Source: Heritagella_A intestinalis (GTDB lineage Bacteria; Bacillota; Clostridia; Oscillospirales; Acutalibacteraceae). From it: a DNA stretch of 49,046 bases. A model generated the notes under the pieces. That model worked only from the letters and a program-made list of their open reading frames with translations, was not told the origin of the DNA and did not search any database. Positions 39,704-48,947 of the stretch are shown piece by piece (position 1 is the stretch's first letter; every line of letters begins with the position of its first letter). The position numbers were made by a program, and so were the translations under genes. The stretch lies in the NCBI GenBank assembly GCA_904418995.1, contig CAJFQF010000016.1, positions 1 through 49,046 on the forward strand, read 5' to 3'.

Positions 39704-39732
39704 ATCATAGCACGGAAACGGGGAAAATGCAA
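39704..39732 (-). promoter_or_regulatory. Promoter of rpsT
   Basis: On the minus strand TTGCAT (39727-39732), 17-nt spacer, TATGAT (39704-39709), leader of about 30 nt. An inverted repeat AAACGGGGAA (39716-39725) / TTCCCCGTTT (39747-39756) straddles the -35 box. Confidence 0.8.
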
Positions 39733-39800
39733 GATTTTTTTGAAAATTCCCCGTTTTTCCGATGACAGAAATCTCTTTTGAGAAAGGAAGAATTTTGGCA

Positions 39801-40685
39801 ATGATGTATCGTACCGACCTGGCGCTGGAAGCAGCCGCCGCATTTGGCGGTGGACAGGAGGGCTATACTGTCCGGCGGGAAGCCTTTTCCGGCCGCAGCG
39901 CCGTCACAGTGGAAATCCACACCCCCGAAGCGGCAGAGCGCCTGCAAAAGCCCATGGGGAAATACTGCACCATTGAGCTGCCCCCCTTTTCCGACGCGGT
40001 AGACCCGGAGGGCAAGGGGGAAGCCCTCATCGCCAAAAAGCTCCGGGAAATGTTGCCGCCCCAAGGGGAAATCCTGGTCATGGGCCTGGGAAACCGTTCT
40101 CTGACGGCCGACGCCCTGGGCCCCAAAACCGCCGACCGGGTACTGGCTACCCGGCACATCCGGGAAGAACTGGCCCGGGTGGCGGGGCTGGAAAATCTGC
40201 GTCCCGTGGCGGTGTCCTCCCCCGGGGTTCTGGGGATTACGGGCATTGAGACGGCGGAAATCCTGCGCTCCCTGGTGCAGGAGCTGCAGCCGGCGGCGGT
40301 AGTGGCAGTAGACGCTTTAGCGGCCATGGATTTGCACCGAATGGGCCGCACCGTGCAGCTCTCCGACAGCGGCATTGCCCCGGGGGCTGGGGTGGGGAAC
40401 TGCCGGCCCCGGCTGGACCAGGACTCCATGGGGGTGCCGGTGATCGGGGTGGGGGTGCCTACAGTGGTGGACGGCATGACCCTGGCGGCAGGGCTGCTGC
40501 ACCTGGACGAAACCGAACGGGAACGGTTAGAGCCTCTGGCCGCCTTCCCTCCCCTGACAGTGACTGTGCGGGAAGTAGACCTGCTCATTGCCCGGGCATC
40601 CTCCATGGTGGGTATGGCCATTAACCGGGCCTTAAACCCGCAAGTAGACCGCCAAATCTTCCTGGAGCTGACAGAAGGAACCTAA
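39801..40685 (+). CDS. gpr: Spore germination protease GPR
   Basis: 294 residues from ATG 39801 (AAGGAAG about 10 nt upstream; a second ATG follows at once). It degrades small acid-soluble spore proteins at germination, after self-cleavage of a propeptide. MGLGNRSLTADALGPKTADRVLATRH is the diagnostic core, with aspartates proposed to be catalytic in the family; AVDALAAMDLHRMGRTVQLSDSGI and GNCRP also match. Bacillus GPR is longer (about 370) because of extra loops. Adjacent to rpsT as in Bacillus, but spoIIP, its usual Bacillus follower, is replaced by a cysteine-rich gene. Confidence 0.94.
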   Translation: MMYRTDLALEAAAAFGGGQEGYTVRREAFSGRSAVTVEIHTPEAAERLQKPMGKYCTIELPPFSDAVDPEGKGEALIAKKLREMLPPQGEILVMGLGNRSLTADALGPKTADRVLATRHIREELARVAGLENLRPVAVSSPGVLGITGIETAEILRSLVQELQPAAVVAVDALAAMDLHRMGRTVQLSDSGIAPGAGVGNCRPRLDQDSMGVPVIGVGVPTVVDGMTLAAGLLHLDETERERLEPLAAFPPLTVTVREVDLLIARASSMVGMAINRALNPQVDRQIFLELTEGT

Positions 40686-40709
40686 GGCCCCAGAGAATCC
40701 TCCAAATGC

Positions 40710-40736
40710 ACAAAACACGCCAGTTTCCATATTATA
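40710..40736 (+). promoter_or_regulatory. Candidate SigK (or SigE) promoter of the cysteine-rich gene
   Basis: AC (40710-40711), 16 nt, CATATTATA (40728-40736) fits the known SigK pattern AC-N16/17-CATAnnnTA. It would give a leader of about 40 nt. Caution: TGCACA (40707-40712), 17 nt, TATTAT (40730-40735) in the same place is also a fair sigma-A promoter, so the sigma factor is not settled. Confidence 0.5.
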
Positions 40737-40781
40737 GGAAGGAAACCAGGGCGTATACCGCCCGTAAAAGGAGGATTCCAT

Positions 40782-41573
40782 ATGGCCGAGCATGATTTTT
40801 CCCCTGACGCCAGCGGGAGCTTTAAAGAAGCCGTCTGTATCGATGCGATGCGAATCTATGATTCCTGTAGCGATAAGGACTGCTTGGAGGATATCCGCGT
40901 GCTGTTCCCCAAATCCCAGCAGGAACTGGTCAACTGCGCCACCAACGTCCGCATCCGGGACGTTGAGGTGCTGACGGTCTATCTGGATTTGCAGCCCGTG
41001 CCCTTTAACAAGGGATTTTACTCCGTGGATATGACCTTCTTCTTTGACGTCTCCCTGGACCTGTTCCGGGCTCCGGCGTCCGGCCCCATTGCAGTACATG
41101 GCATTTCCATCTTCAGCAAGAAGGTGATCCTGTACGGCAGCGAGGGCAACGTGAAGATGTTCTCTTCCGACGGTTCCGCCGACGAAATCGACAGCACCGA
41201 CTGCAAAGTGCTTCCCAAAGCCACGGTACAGGTGGCCCAGCCCATTGCCCTTTCCGCCCGCATCTGCGACGGCAGCCCCTGCGGCTGCGAATCCTGCTGC
41301 CGGATTCCCGAATGCATCTGCAACCGGTACGGTGGAGAATTCGAAACCGGCTCCTGCCCCCGCACGGTGTATGCCACTATTGGCCTGTTTATCATCGTGC
41401 AGATTGTCCGCAACGTCCAGATGCTCATTCCCGCTTACGACTTCTGCATTCCCGAGAAAGAATGCGAAGCTTCTTCCGACAACCCCTGCGAGCTGTTCCG
41501 CCGCATCGAGTTCCCCACAGATGAATTCTTCCCGCCTAAGGCCGGAGACTGCGGGTGCAGCGACCGCTGCTGA
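40782..41573 (+). CDS. Conserved cysteine-rich clostridial protein, possibly spore-associated
   Basis: 263 residues, 19 of them Cys. Start ATG 40782 behind AAAGGAGG. No signal peptide or membrane segment. The N-terminal half (to about 165) is a globular beta-rich domain (VRIRDVEVLTVYLDLQP, KGFYSVDMTFFFDVSLD); the C-terminal half carries clusters CDGSPCGCESCC, PECIC, FCIPEKEC and a final CGCSDRC. I recall similar conserved clostridial proteins of unknown function. The position behind gpr and the promoter type suggest late mother-cell expression and a cross-linked spore coat or exosporium role, all inference. Metal binding is an alternative. Confidence 0.8.
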   Translation: MAEHDFSPDASGSFKEAVCIDAMRIYDSCSDKDCLEDIRVLFPKSQQELVNCATNVRIRDVEVLTVYLDLQPVPFNKGFYSVDMTFFFDVSLDLFRAPASGPIAVHGISIFSKKVILYGSEGNVKMFSSDGSADEIDSTDCKVLPKATVQVAQPIALSARICDGSPCGCESCCRIPECICNRYGGEFETGSCPRTVYATIGLFIIVQIVRNVQMLIPAYDFCIPEKECEASSDNPCELFRRIEFPTDEFFPPKAGDCGCSDRC

Positions 41574-41591
41574 TTTCCCCTATTGTAACGG

Positions 41592-41620
41592 AAAATGGAG
41601 GCCTTCGGGCCTCCATTTTT
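41592..41620 (+). terminator. Bidirectional terminator with TTCG loop
   Basis: AAAATGGAGGCC (41592-41603), TTCG, GGCCTCCATTTT (41608-41619): a perfect 12-bp stem with the very stable TTCG tetraloop and T-runs on both strands. It separates the convergent cysteine-rich and trmB genes; the last T is the start of the trmB stop codon complement. Confidence 0.92.
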
Positions 41621-42315
41621 CATTGGTCGGCAGCATTCTCTGCTTCTTCCGCCAGAGGCAGCATCCGGGCCTTCAACGCCTTGGTACGGATACCCTGGGC
41701 GGTGAACATCACCTCGTGCTCCGACTCGATATTCTCCGGGTCGTTTTCGCCATGGAGGTCAAAGGTCTTGGCGTAGATGGCAAAGCCCGCCTCCTCCAAA
41801 TACCGCTGGGTGGCCAGAAACAGGTCGTCGTTATCGGTTTTAAACCAGATTTCCCCGCCCTCCCGGAGCAGAGAGCGGTATTTCTTGAGCTGGATGGTGT
41901 GGGTCAGCCGGCGCTTGTGGTGCCGGGCCTTGGGCCAGGGATTGCAGAAATTGATGTAAATCCGCTCTACTTGATCTCGCTCCCCATCCAGGATCGCGGA
42001 AATCTTCTCAATATCATAGGCGGTGAGCATGACGTTTTCCACCTTCCGGTCTCCATCAGTGAAAACCGCCTCAATATTCCGCCGGGCTACCCCCAGCACG
42101 TCGGGGCTCTGGTCAATGCCGATATAATTCACTTCCGGATGGCGGAAAGCCAGCTCTGCCAGGAAGGTACATTTGCCGCAGCCCAAATCCAGATGCAGGG
42201 GCTGCTTCTTGGCAAACCGGGACTGCCACTCTCCTTTCAGTTCCTGGGGTGCATCGGTGTAATAAGGGCAGGCCGCCAGCTCAGGCCGGGCCCAGTCTTT
42301 TTTTCGCATTCTCAT
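41620..42315 (-). CDS. trmB: tRNA (guanine-N7)-methyltransferase
   Basis: 231 residues. SAM motif HLDLGCGKCTF (near 41-51), then YIGIDQSPDVL, and the TrmB signature INFCNPWPKARHHKRRL, where Asp/Asn-Pro-Trp-Pro-Lys is family-specific. It methylates G46 in tRNA variable loops. Start ATG 42315 behind GGAGAG. Confidence 0.95.
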   Translation of the reverse strand: MRMRKKDWARPELAACPYYTDAPQELKGEWQSRFAKKQPLHLDLGCGKCTFLAELAFRHPEVNYIGIDQSPDVLGVARRNIEAVFTDGDRKVENVMLTAYDIEKISAILDGERDQVERIYINFCNPWPKARHHKRRLTHTIQLKKYRSLLREGGEIWFKTDNDDLFLATQRYLEEAGFAIYAKTFDLHGENDPENIESEHEVMFTAQGIRTKALKARMLPLAEEAENAADQ

Positions 42316-42414
42316 AGGGAAATTCTCTCCATCTTTCTATACGATTTGTATTTTAAAGTTGTTTTATGACAATTTGTATCTGAATTTTGCGGAACCCCAG
42401 ACGCAATCTGGCGG

Positions 42415-45400
42415 TCAACCGCAGAAAAACCAGCCCGGCAGCCATTGGAGGCTGTGAGCGTAGTCCGCGGTGGTGACGGCTCCGGAAATCACCGGGAAGA
42501 ACACTCCAAACAGCACCGCCGCTATCACCAATACGCCGCCCCACAGGCACCGGGGAAGGGCCATGGAAACCGGGCCCACTCGGAGAGCCCCCGTCAACCG
42601 GCCGGATTCCTCCAACCGGTCAAACACCAGCAGCAGGGCTAACAATGCAAAGGGCAGGGCGGTAAAGTAGTGGTACAGGAATGTGAGCCGGGGCACCAGC
42701 ACCCAGGGCAGATAGGCCGCCAAAAAGCCGGTGAGGAGGAAGCCCGCCTTCCGGTCCCTTCGGACAATCCCTCGCCACAAAGCCCAGAGCAGGGCCGGAA
42801 TAGAGCCCCACCAGAGCACCGGGTTGCCAAAGGAGGAGATGGTACACACCGCCCCGGGCACGCCCCCGGCGTCATAGGTGATGTGGTACCACACAGGCCG
42901 GGCCATGATGGGCCACTGATACCAGGGAGAGGAAAAGCTGTGCTCCGCCTGAAGGGTGGAATGGTAGTTATACATATGCATCTGATAGCCCCACCAGCCG
43001 GACAGGGAAGCGTCATGGCCTGGGAGCAGCAGCACCGGCAAAAAGGCCGCGTAGTAAATGCCAAAGGGAATCACCAGGAAAAACAGGCAGCACCACAACA
43101 GCAGGCCCGCTGTCCGCCGGCCCAGGCCGGACCGCTCTTCTGCGGGACAATCCCGCCAGGCCCGCCACAGCCGCCAGAAAAACAGCACCGCCAGCCCCAC
43201 GGCCCCGTAGGCCGCCGTCCACTTGGCGGCAATGCCCAGGCCGGTAAAGGCCCCGCAGAGGAACAGGGGCAAAAGGAGCTTTCTCATGGGCGCGGCCCGC
43301 ACATCCTGCTGGCAGAAACACAGCATGGCGTCGTACATGAGCAGCAGGAAAAACACCGCATAGGTGTCAATGGTGGCAATGCGGGTCTGGGTGAAGTGCA
43401 TAAAGTCCAGGGCAAAGAGAATAGTTCCCCCCGCTGCCAGCCAGGTCTTGCCGAAAAGCCGTTTGATGAGGTGATAGAGGATGGGCAGCATCAGCACCCC
43501 AAACAGGGCCCCCATAAACCGCCAGCCAAAGGGGTTCATGCCAAAGAGCAGGATGCCCAGGCTCATGATGAGTTTCCCCAGGGTGGGGTGGGTGTTCTCA
43601 TAGGGTTCCGCCCCCAGCAGGTGCTCATAGGCCGTGCGGGCGTGGTAGATTTCGTCAAAATAAGTGGAGTCGTACCAGGTGGGATGCAGGGGCACCTCTC
43701 CCTGCTCGTCCACCAATGATTGTCCCTCCCCATCCAGCAGGGTCAGGGACAGGAGGGATTTCCCATCCAGAGAGGTCACGGCAATCTCATTGAGCACCGG
43801 CGTGCCGGAACCTGCCGTCAGGCGCAGATAGCGGGATTCTGTCGGCAGGGCGAATTCCTGCCAGGCAAACACGCTGTCATCGGTGAGGGAACCGGCGCTC
43901 TCCCAGGTGACCCTGTCTGGGGAAACTTCTACGGCCACATCCACCCCCACATGGGCGGCTTCCCCCTTTACGGGCACCGTCAGCCCTGGCAGATAGCGCA
44001 ACGCCCCGCCGTCCTGGGAGAGGGAAACCGTGACGCTCTCCCCCGTCTGGGGCGCCCAGGCCGTCTCCGGCATACTGGTGGAACCCAGGCACCAGAATCC
44101 CAGCACCCCATAGGCCAGGGCGATTCCCCCGGCCAGGAACCAGTCCCGGGGTGCCATCCGCCGGGCCCGCTGGGGCTCTTCCGGCCCGGAAAGGGTGCCG
44201 GAGGGCTGTTGCAGGTGGGCCGGAGGGGCGGGGAACGCCTGTACCCGCTCCCGGACAAACACCTGCCACAGGGCAAACACCGTATAGGCCCCGGCGGCCA
44301 GATGCAGGGCCGAGAGCAGCAGAATCACCAGGGACGTGGGGGAAACATAGCTGTTATTGAGATACAGCACATAGGAAACATTGAGGAAATGGAGGGCCGA
44401 CAGGCCAAAGAAGGAACCGAACAGCCGGCGGTCCCCGGTGCGGGCGGCGCAGAGCAGCAGGAAAAACAGCGCCGGAAACAGGTAGCGCTCGTGCATTTTC
44501 GGGGCGAAGAGGTATACCGCCAGCATGATGATGCAGGGCACCGCAAAAAGGGCTCCCTTTTGCCGGCTCTTCCAGTACAGGACTCCGGAGAGGCCCACGG
44601 CCAGCACCGCCGCAGCCGCCGTCAACACCCCGGAGACCCAGCCGGGCAAGGCGTCCATGGAATACCAATTCAGGCCCAAAAGCCCATAGAGGTTATAGGC
44701 GTTGATAGTGAAGTAATTGTAGTAGCCCATGGTGTCCATGTACTGCCCAACGAGCCAGGTGACATCTAAATTCTGGGTATAAGGCAGAGCCAGCAGGAAA
44801 ATCACCCCAAAGGCGCAGACCAGCCCCAGGGCCAGCCCTTTCCAGTCCTTCCGCTTGAGCACAAAGAACAGGAACACCGGCGCGAACAGGAGCATCTGGG
44901 GCTTCATGAGCACGCCAAGGCCGTAGAGGGCCCCGGCGGCGGCCAGCCAGCCAGACTTTTCCCGGAAAAGCAGCAGCATGGCCCCCAGTAGAAGCATCAC
45001 ACAGAAGCTGTCTGCCTGGCCCCAGATGGTGCTGTTGATGAGCACTGCCGGGCAGAAGAGATAGAGTCCCGCCGCCAAAGCACCCAGGTAAGAGCCGGCC
45101 TTTTTTTCCGTCAACCGGTATAGGAGCCAGCCGCAGGCCAAATCTGCCAGAATAGAAGGCAGCTTGATGAGCAAGGTAAACCCGCTTCCAGAAACGTCCA
45201 GCCCCAAAAACTGCCGCAGCTTTTCCAGCAGCCATAAAACCGTCAAATAGCCTGGTGGGTAGTCCAGGAACACATCACTATAGTAAATATTGTTCATGCC
45301 TAAGCTATCCACCAGGCCAGCCCAGGCCTTAAAGGTATTCATGTCGGTTTCGTAGCCGGTAAAGGCGGCTCCCATCACCAGCCGGAGCGCCAATGCTCCT

Positions 45401-45525
45401 CCAAATAAGAATAAAAGGGGCAGGGAGCTTTGCAGCCGCCGGCCACCGTTTCCAGCCCAGACCTTCCAGCAGAGCACAATCCCCAGTACTGCATATACCG
45501 CGCAAACTGTCAGTTGTATCGCCAT
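42415..45525 (-). CDS. Double GT-C glycosyltransferase with inserted beta domain (PMT family)
   Basis: 1036 residues from ATG 45525 (GGGAGG upstream); the frame to 45768 has no signal. Two polytopic GT-C modules. Module 1 (about 1-440) has YETDMNTFKAWAGLV and YYSDVFLDYPPGYL. A soluble stretch (about 480-620) reads like a discoidin/F5-8C beta domain (VEVSPDRVTWESAGSL, ESRYLRLTAGSG). Module 2 (about 620-1036) is PMT-like, with acidic motif TYFDEIYHARTAYEHL and ENTHPTLGK. It probably moves sugars from a lipid carrier to an envelope acceptor. A 257-nt divergent region separates it from the beta-galactosidase gene; a TATAAT/TATACT overlap lies near 45611-45616, without good -35 boxes. Confidence 0.88.
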   Translation of the reverse strand: MAIQLTVCAVYAVLGIVLCWKVWAGNGGRRLQSSLPLLFLFGGALALRLVMGAAFTGYETDMNTFKAWAGLVDSLGMNNIYYSDVFLDYPPGYLTVLWLLEKLRQFLGLDVSGSGFTLLIKLPSILADLACGWLLYRLTEKKAGSYLGALAAGLYLFCPAVLINSTIWGQADSFCVMLLLGAMLLLFREKSGWLAAAGALYGLGVLMKPQMLLFAPVFLFFVLKRKDWKGLALGLVCAFGVIFLLALPYTQNLDVTWLVGQYMDTMGYYNYFTINAYNLYGLLGLNWYSMDALPGWVSGVLTAAAAVLAVGLSGVLYWKSRQKGALFAVPCIIMLAVYLFAPKMHERYLFPALFFLLLCAARTGDRRLFGSFFGLSALHFLNVSYVLYLNNSYVSPTSLVILLLSALHLAAGAYTVFALWQVFVRERVQAFPAPPAHLQQPSGTLSGPEEPQRARRMAPRDWFLAGGIALAYGVLGFWCLGSTSMPETAWAPQTGESVTVSLSQDGGALRYLPGLTVPVKGEAAHVGVDVAVEVSPDRVTWESAGSLTDDSVFAWQEFALPTESRYLRLTAGSGTPVLNEIAVTSLDGKSLLSLTLLDGEGQSLVDEQGEVPLHPTWYDSTYFDEIYHARTAYEHLLGAEPYENTHPTLGKLIMSLGILLFGMNPFGWRFMGALFGVLMLPILYHLIKRLFGKTWLAAGGTILFALDFMHFTQTRIATIDTYAVFFLLLMYDAMLCFCQQDVRAAPMRKLLLPLFLCGAFTGLGIAAKWTAAYGAVGLAVLFFWRLWRAWRDCPAEERSGLGRRTAGLLLWCCLFFLVIPFGIYYAAFLPVLLLPGHDASLSGWWGYQMHMYNYHSTLQAEHSFSSPWYQWPIMARPVWYHITYDAGGVPGAVCTISSFGNPVLWWGSIPALLWALWRGIVRRDRKAGFLLTGFLAAYLPWVLVPRLTFLYHYFTALPFALLALLLVFDRLEESGRLTGALRVGPVSMALPRCLWGGVLVIAAVLFGVFFPVISGAVTTADYAHSLQWLPGWFFCG

Positions 45526-45782
45526 GATGACCTCCCATTCTATCCAGCCAAAGGAGACAAGCTCCCTAAAATTTTGTAAAGAAATCTGTTCTTTTCTATG
45601 GGAACATAGTATAATGAACAGGAAATCCGGCGGACCTTCTCCAATCAAAGAGAAAAGCCGCGGCAAACCGCCCGGGCCGGCCCCGCCGCCATACTGTCTA
45701 TGATAAAATACCGGATAGGTAAAGTCAAGGAAAAGCGGGATTCCTGCCGCCTTTTCCCACCTGTCCAAGGAGGCGTTATTTT

Positions 45783-48700
45783 ATGCAGCTACCCAAGTTC
45801 CACGAAAATCCCCAAGTGCTCCATGTGGGCACTTGCCCCAACCGTTCCTATTACATTCCCTGTGCTCCCGGGGAAACCGACCGAGAGGGCCTTTCTTCCC
45901 GGGTGCTGTCCCTCAACGGCGTTTGGGGCTTCCGCTACGAGCCCAGTTTTGCCAAAGCTTTTCCAGAAGCAGAAGAAGGCCAGCTTCTCATCCACTTGGA
46001 AGATTTCGGGGAAATCCCCGTGCCCTCCTGCTGGCAGACCCAGGGTTTTGATTCCCACCAGTATACCAACATCCGCTATCCCTTCCCCTTTGACCCGCCC
46101 TACGTCCCCGAGGACAACCCCTGCGGCCTGTATACACGCACCTTCTCCCTAACAGCCGAACAAATGGAAATAGGCTGCTACTTGAACTTTGAAGGGGTGG
46201 ATTCCTGCTTTTATCTGTGGGTCAACGGAGAATTCGTGGGCTACAGCCAGGTTTCCCACTCCACCAGCGAATTTGACCTGTCCGGCCTGGTGCGGGAAGG
46301 GGAAAACCAGCTGGTGGTGCTGGTGCTCAAGTGGTGCGACGGCAGCTATCTGGAAGACCAGGACAAGCTGCGGATGTCCGGCATTTTCCGGGACGTGTAC
46401 CTGCTGTTCCGGCCCAAGGAGCATATCCGGGACTACTTTGTCCACACCCAGCTGGAAGAGGATTTTTCCACTGCCCATATGACGGTTGATGTGGATACAG
46501 TGGGTTTCCCCACTGTGAAGGGTCGGCTTTACAGCCCGGAGGGAAGGTGCCTGGCCGAGAGCGCGGCCCAGGAGGGGCAGCTTTCCTTCCAGGTAACATC
46601 TCCCCAGCTCTGGAACGCGGAACAGCCGGCGCAGTATGAGCTGCTCCTGTGGACAGAGGAAGAGTGCATTCACCAGAAGGTGGGCATTTGTAAGGTGGAG
46701 ACCCGGGACGGCGTTCTCTACTACAACGGCGCGCCCATTAAGTTTAAGGGCGTCAACCGCCACGACAGCGACCCTGTTACCGGATATACCATCAGCCGGG
46801 AGCAGGCCCGGAAAGATTTACTGCTCATGAAACAACACAATATTAACGCCATCCGCACCAGCCACTATCCCAATGCCCCCTGGTTCCCCCAGCTGTGCAG
46901 TGAATATGGCTTCTACGTCATCGGGGAAAGCGATGTGGAGAGCCACGGGGCCGCTGCCGTTTTCAACGGCGGAAACGAAACCTACGGCGACCTGGCCCGG
47001 GACCCCCGGTTTGCCAAGGCCATTCTAGACCGGGTGCAGCGCAATGTAATCCGGGACAAGAACAACGCCTGCATTTTCATGTGGTCTTTGGGCAACGAAT
47101 CCGGCTGGGGCCCCAATTTTGTGGAGGCCGCCCGCTGGGCAAAATCCTACGACCCCAGCCGGCTCCTCCACTATGAAAACGTCCTGTACTCTGAGAAAGA
47201 CAGGGCGTACGACCTCTCCATGCTGGATGTGTTCAGCCGGATGTACCCCTCCCCCACCTGGATTGACCGTTACTTTGCCGACCCCCAGGACCCCATGACC
47301 GGCGGCCCCAAAAAGCCCCTGGTGCTGTGCGAATTTATCCACGCCATGGGCAACGGCCCGGGATGCGTCCAGGAATATATGGAGCGGATGGAAAACTATC
47401 CCGGCTTCTGCGGCGGCTTTGTCTGGGAGTGGTGCGACCACGGCGTCTATCAGGGCCGAACGCCGGAGAATCTGGATATGTACGGCTACGGCGGCGATTT
47501 TGGGGAATTCCCCCACGACGGCAACTTCTGCATGGACGGCCTGACCTATCCCGACCGCACCCCCCACAACGGCCTGCTGGAATACAAAAACGCCATCCGG
47601 CCCCTGCAGGTCCGGTGGGAAGCAGGCGGCCTGGTCATCCGGAACTGCCTGGATTTCACCGAGCTGTCCGCTTGTATCGGGGCAAAATACACGGTGCTGT
47701 CCCCCCAAGGGGAAGCGCTGTCTGCCGGAGAGCTGCCCCTGCCGGTGATTCCGCCCCGGGAAGAACGGTCTGTGGACTTCCCGGGCCATCTGCCCCAAGG
47801 CTGCTCGCTGCTCGTCACCTCGTATACCAAGAAAAGCACTCCTCTGGTGCCCGCCGGCCACGAAACCGGCTTTGACCAGCTGTTCCCCTATGGGGAGCCC
47901 CCCTGCCCGGATTTCCCCTCGCCGGTTCCCGGAGAAATTTCCCTTACAGAAAAGGGCAATGAGTTTGTGATTTCCGGAAAGGATTTCCGCTATGTTTTCA
48001 ACCGCAAAACCGGCCTTTTCGACGCCCTCACCAGCCGGAATCTCCCCTATTTGGCCCGGCCCATGGAATGGAACCTGTGGCGCGCTCCTACGGACAACGA
48101 CCGCTATCTGGCGGACACCTGGCGGGCCGCCGGGTTTGACCGCATTACCGTGCGGGTATACGAATCCCAGGGAGCATGCAGCGACGACACTGCGGTGATT
48201 CGCTGCCGGCTGGCCCTCTCGGCGGTGTATCTCCAGCGCATTATGGACATCGAGGCCTGCTGGCGCATCGACGCTGCCGGCCACGTGGAAGGGGAATTCC
48301 ACTGTGTGCGCAACGGGGACTTTACCTTTGCCCCGGAAGGGAAACCGGAATTGGTGCCCCTGCCTCGGTTCGGTCTGCGGCTTTTCCTGCCGGAGACATT
48401 CGGCCAAGTGGACTATTTGGGCTGGGGCCCCATGGAGAGCTACAGCGACAAGCATTTGGCCTCCTATCTGGGGCGGTTTACTTCCCGGGTAGAGGACCAG
48501 CACGAGGACTATAGTAAGCCCCAGGAAAACGGCAGTCACTTTGGCACCCGGTGGGCAGCTGTGGAAAGCGGTTTCTCCAGTCTCCGGGCCAGCAGTGACC
48601 GGCCCTTCTCCTTCTCGGTTTCCCCCTTCACCCAGGAGGAACTGACGGTCAAGACCCACAACTACCAGCTGGAAACCAGCGGCTATACGGTGCTCTGCCT

Positions 48701-48821
48701 GGACTACAAGCAGAACGGCATTGGCTCCAACAGCTGCGGCCCTCTCACCGAAGTGCCCTACCGCTTTGAAGAGCCGGAATTCACCTTGCGCCTGGCTCTG
48801 ACGATGCGCGCCAAACCGTAA
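45783..48821 (+). CDS. lacZ: Beta-galactosidase, glycoside hydrolase family 2 (LacZ type)
   Basis: 1012 residues, the LacZ size. N-terminal jelly-roll (PVPSCWQTQGFDSHQYTN, DQDKLRMSGIFRDVYLL), Ig-like part, then the TIM barrel with GVNRHDSDP, the acid/base Glu439 in LGNESGWG and the nucleophile Glu517 in LVLCEFIHAMGNGPG. The C-terminal domain 5 (GWGPMESYSDK) is complete. Cytoplasmic: no signal peptide. It hydrolyses terminal beta-galactosides; natural substrates could be lactose or host- or plant-derived oligosaccharides brought in by a transporter not in this window. Start ATG 45783 behind AAGGAGG. Confidence 0.95.
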   Translation: MQLPKFHENPQVLHVGTCPNRSYYIPCAPGETDREGLSSRVLSLNGVWGFRYEPSFAKAFPEAEEGQLLIHLEDFGEIPVPSCWQTQGFDSHQYTNIRYPFPFDPPYVPEDNPCGLYTRTFSLTAEQMEIGCYLNFEGVDSCFYLWVNGEFVGYSQVSHSTSEFDLSGLVREGENQLVVLVLKWCDGSYLEDQDKLRMSGIFRDVYLLFRPKEHIRDYFVHTQLEEDFSTAHMTVDVDTVGFPTVKGRLYSPEGRCLAESAAQEGQLSFQVTSPQLWNAEQPAQYELLLWTEEECIHQKVGICKVETRDGVLYYNGAPIKFKGVNRHDSDPVTGYTISREQARKDLLLMKQHNINAIRTSHYPNAPWFPQLCSEYGFYVIGESDVESHGAAAVFNGGNETYGDLARDPRFAKAILDRVQRNVIRDKNNACIFMWSLGNESGWGPNFVEAARWAKSYDPSRLLHYENVLYSEKDRAYDLSMLDVFSRMYPSPTWIDRYFADPQDPMTGGPKKPLVLCEFIHAMGNGPGCVQEYMERMENYPGFCGGFVWEWCDHGVYQGRTPENLDMYGYGGDFGEFPHDGNFCMDGLTYPDRTPHNGLLEYKNAIRPLQVRWEAGGLVIRNCLDFTELSACIGAKYTVLSPQGEALSAGELPLPVIPPREERSVDFPGHLPQGCSLLVTSYTKKSTPLVPAGHETGFDQLFPYGEPPCPDFPSPVPGEISLTEKGNEFVISGKDFRYVFNRKTGLFDALTSRNLPYLARPMEWNLWRAPTDNDRYLADTWRAAGFDRITVRVYESQGACSDDTAVIRCRLALSAVYLQRIMDIEACWRIDAAGHVEGEFHCVRNGDFTFAPEGKPELVPLPRFGLRLFLPETFGQVDYLGWGPMESYSDKHLASYLGRFTSRVEDQHEDYSKPQENGSHFGTRWAAVESGFSSLRASSDRPFSFSVSPFTQEELTVKTHNYQLETSGYTVLCLDYKQNGIGSNSCGPLTEVPYRFEEPEFTLRLALTMRAKP

Positions 48822-48839
48822 ATATTTCCCCCACAAAGC

Positions 48840-48881
48840 AAGGCGGGGACTTCTCCATCCGGAAGTCCCCGCCTTATTTTT
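48840..48881 (+). terminator. Terminator of lacZ
   Basis: AAGGCGGGGACTTC (48840-48853) and GAAGTCCCCGCCTT (48862-48875), a perfect 14-bp stem with an 8-nt loop, followed by ATTTTTA. Confidence 0.92.
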
Positions 48882-48947
48882 ATGGATGACAATTCTAAAA
48901 ATATCCGCACACAAAGTAAAAAGGCCAGCCTATTGGCTGACCTCTTT

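Noticed and set aside
39670..39800. SigF/SigG promoter for gpr
   Set aside because: Expected for gpr, but I found no GNATA / CATNNTA pair at correct spacing; not reported.
45526..45782. Divergent promoters of the glycosyltransferase and lacZ genes
   Set aside because: A TATAAT (plus) and TATACT (minus) near 45611-45616 are in a CTATG-GGAA-CATAG neighbourhood, but neither has a plausible -35 box; no catabolite control site recognised.
47025..48914. 629-codon minus-strand open frame
   Set aside because: Antisense to lacZ, low-complexity Gly/Ala/His/Val composition, no start signal.
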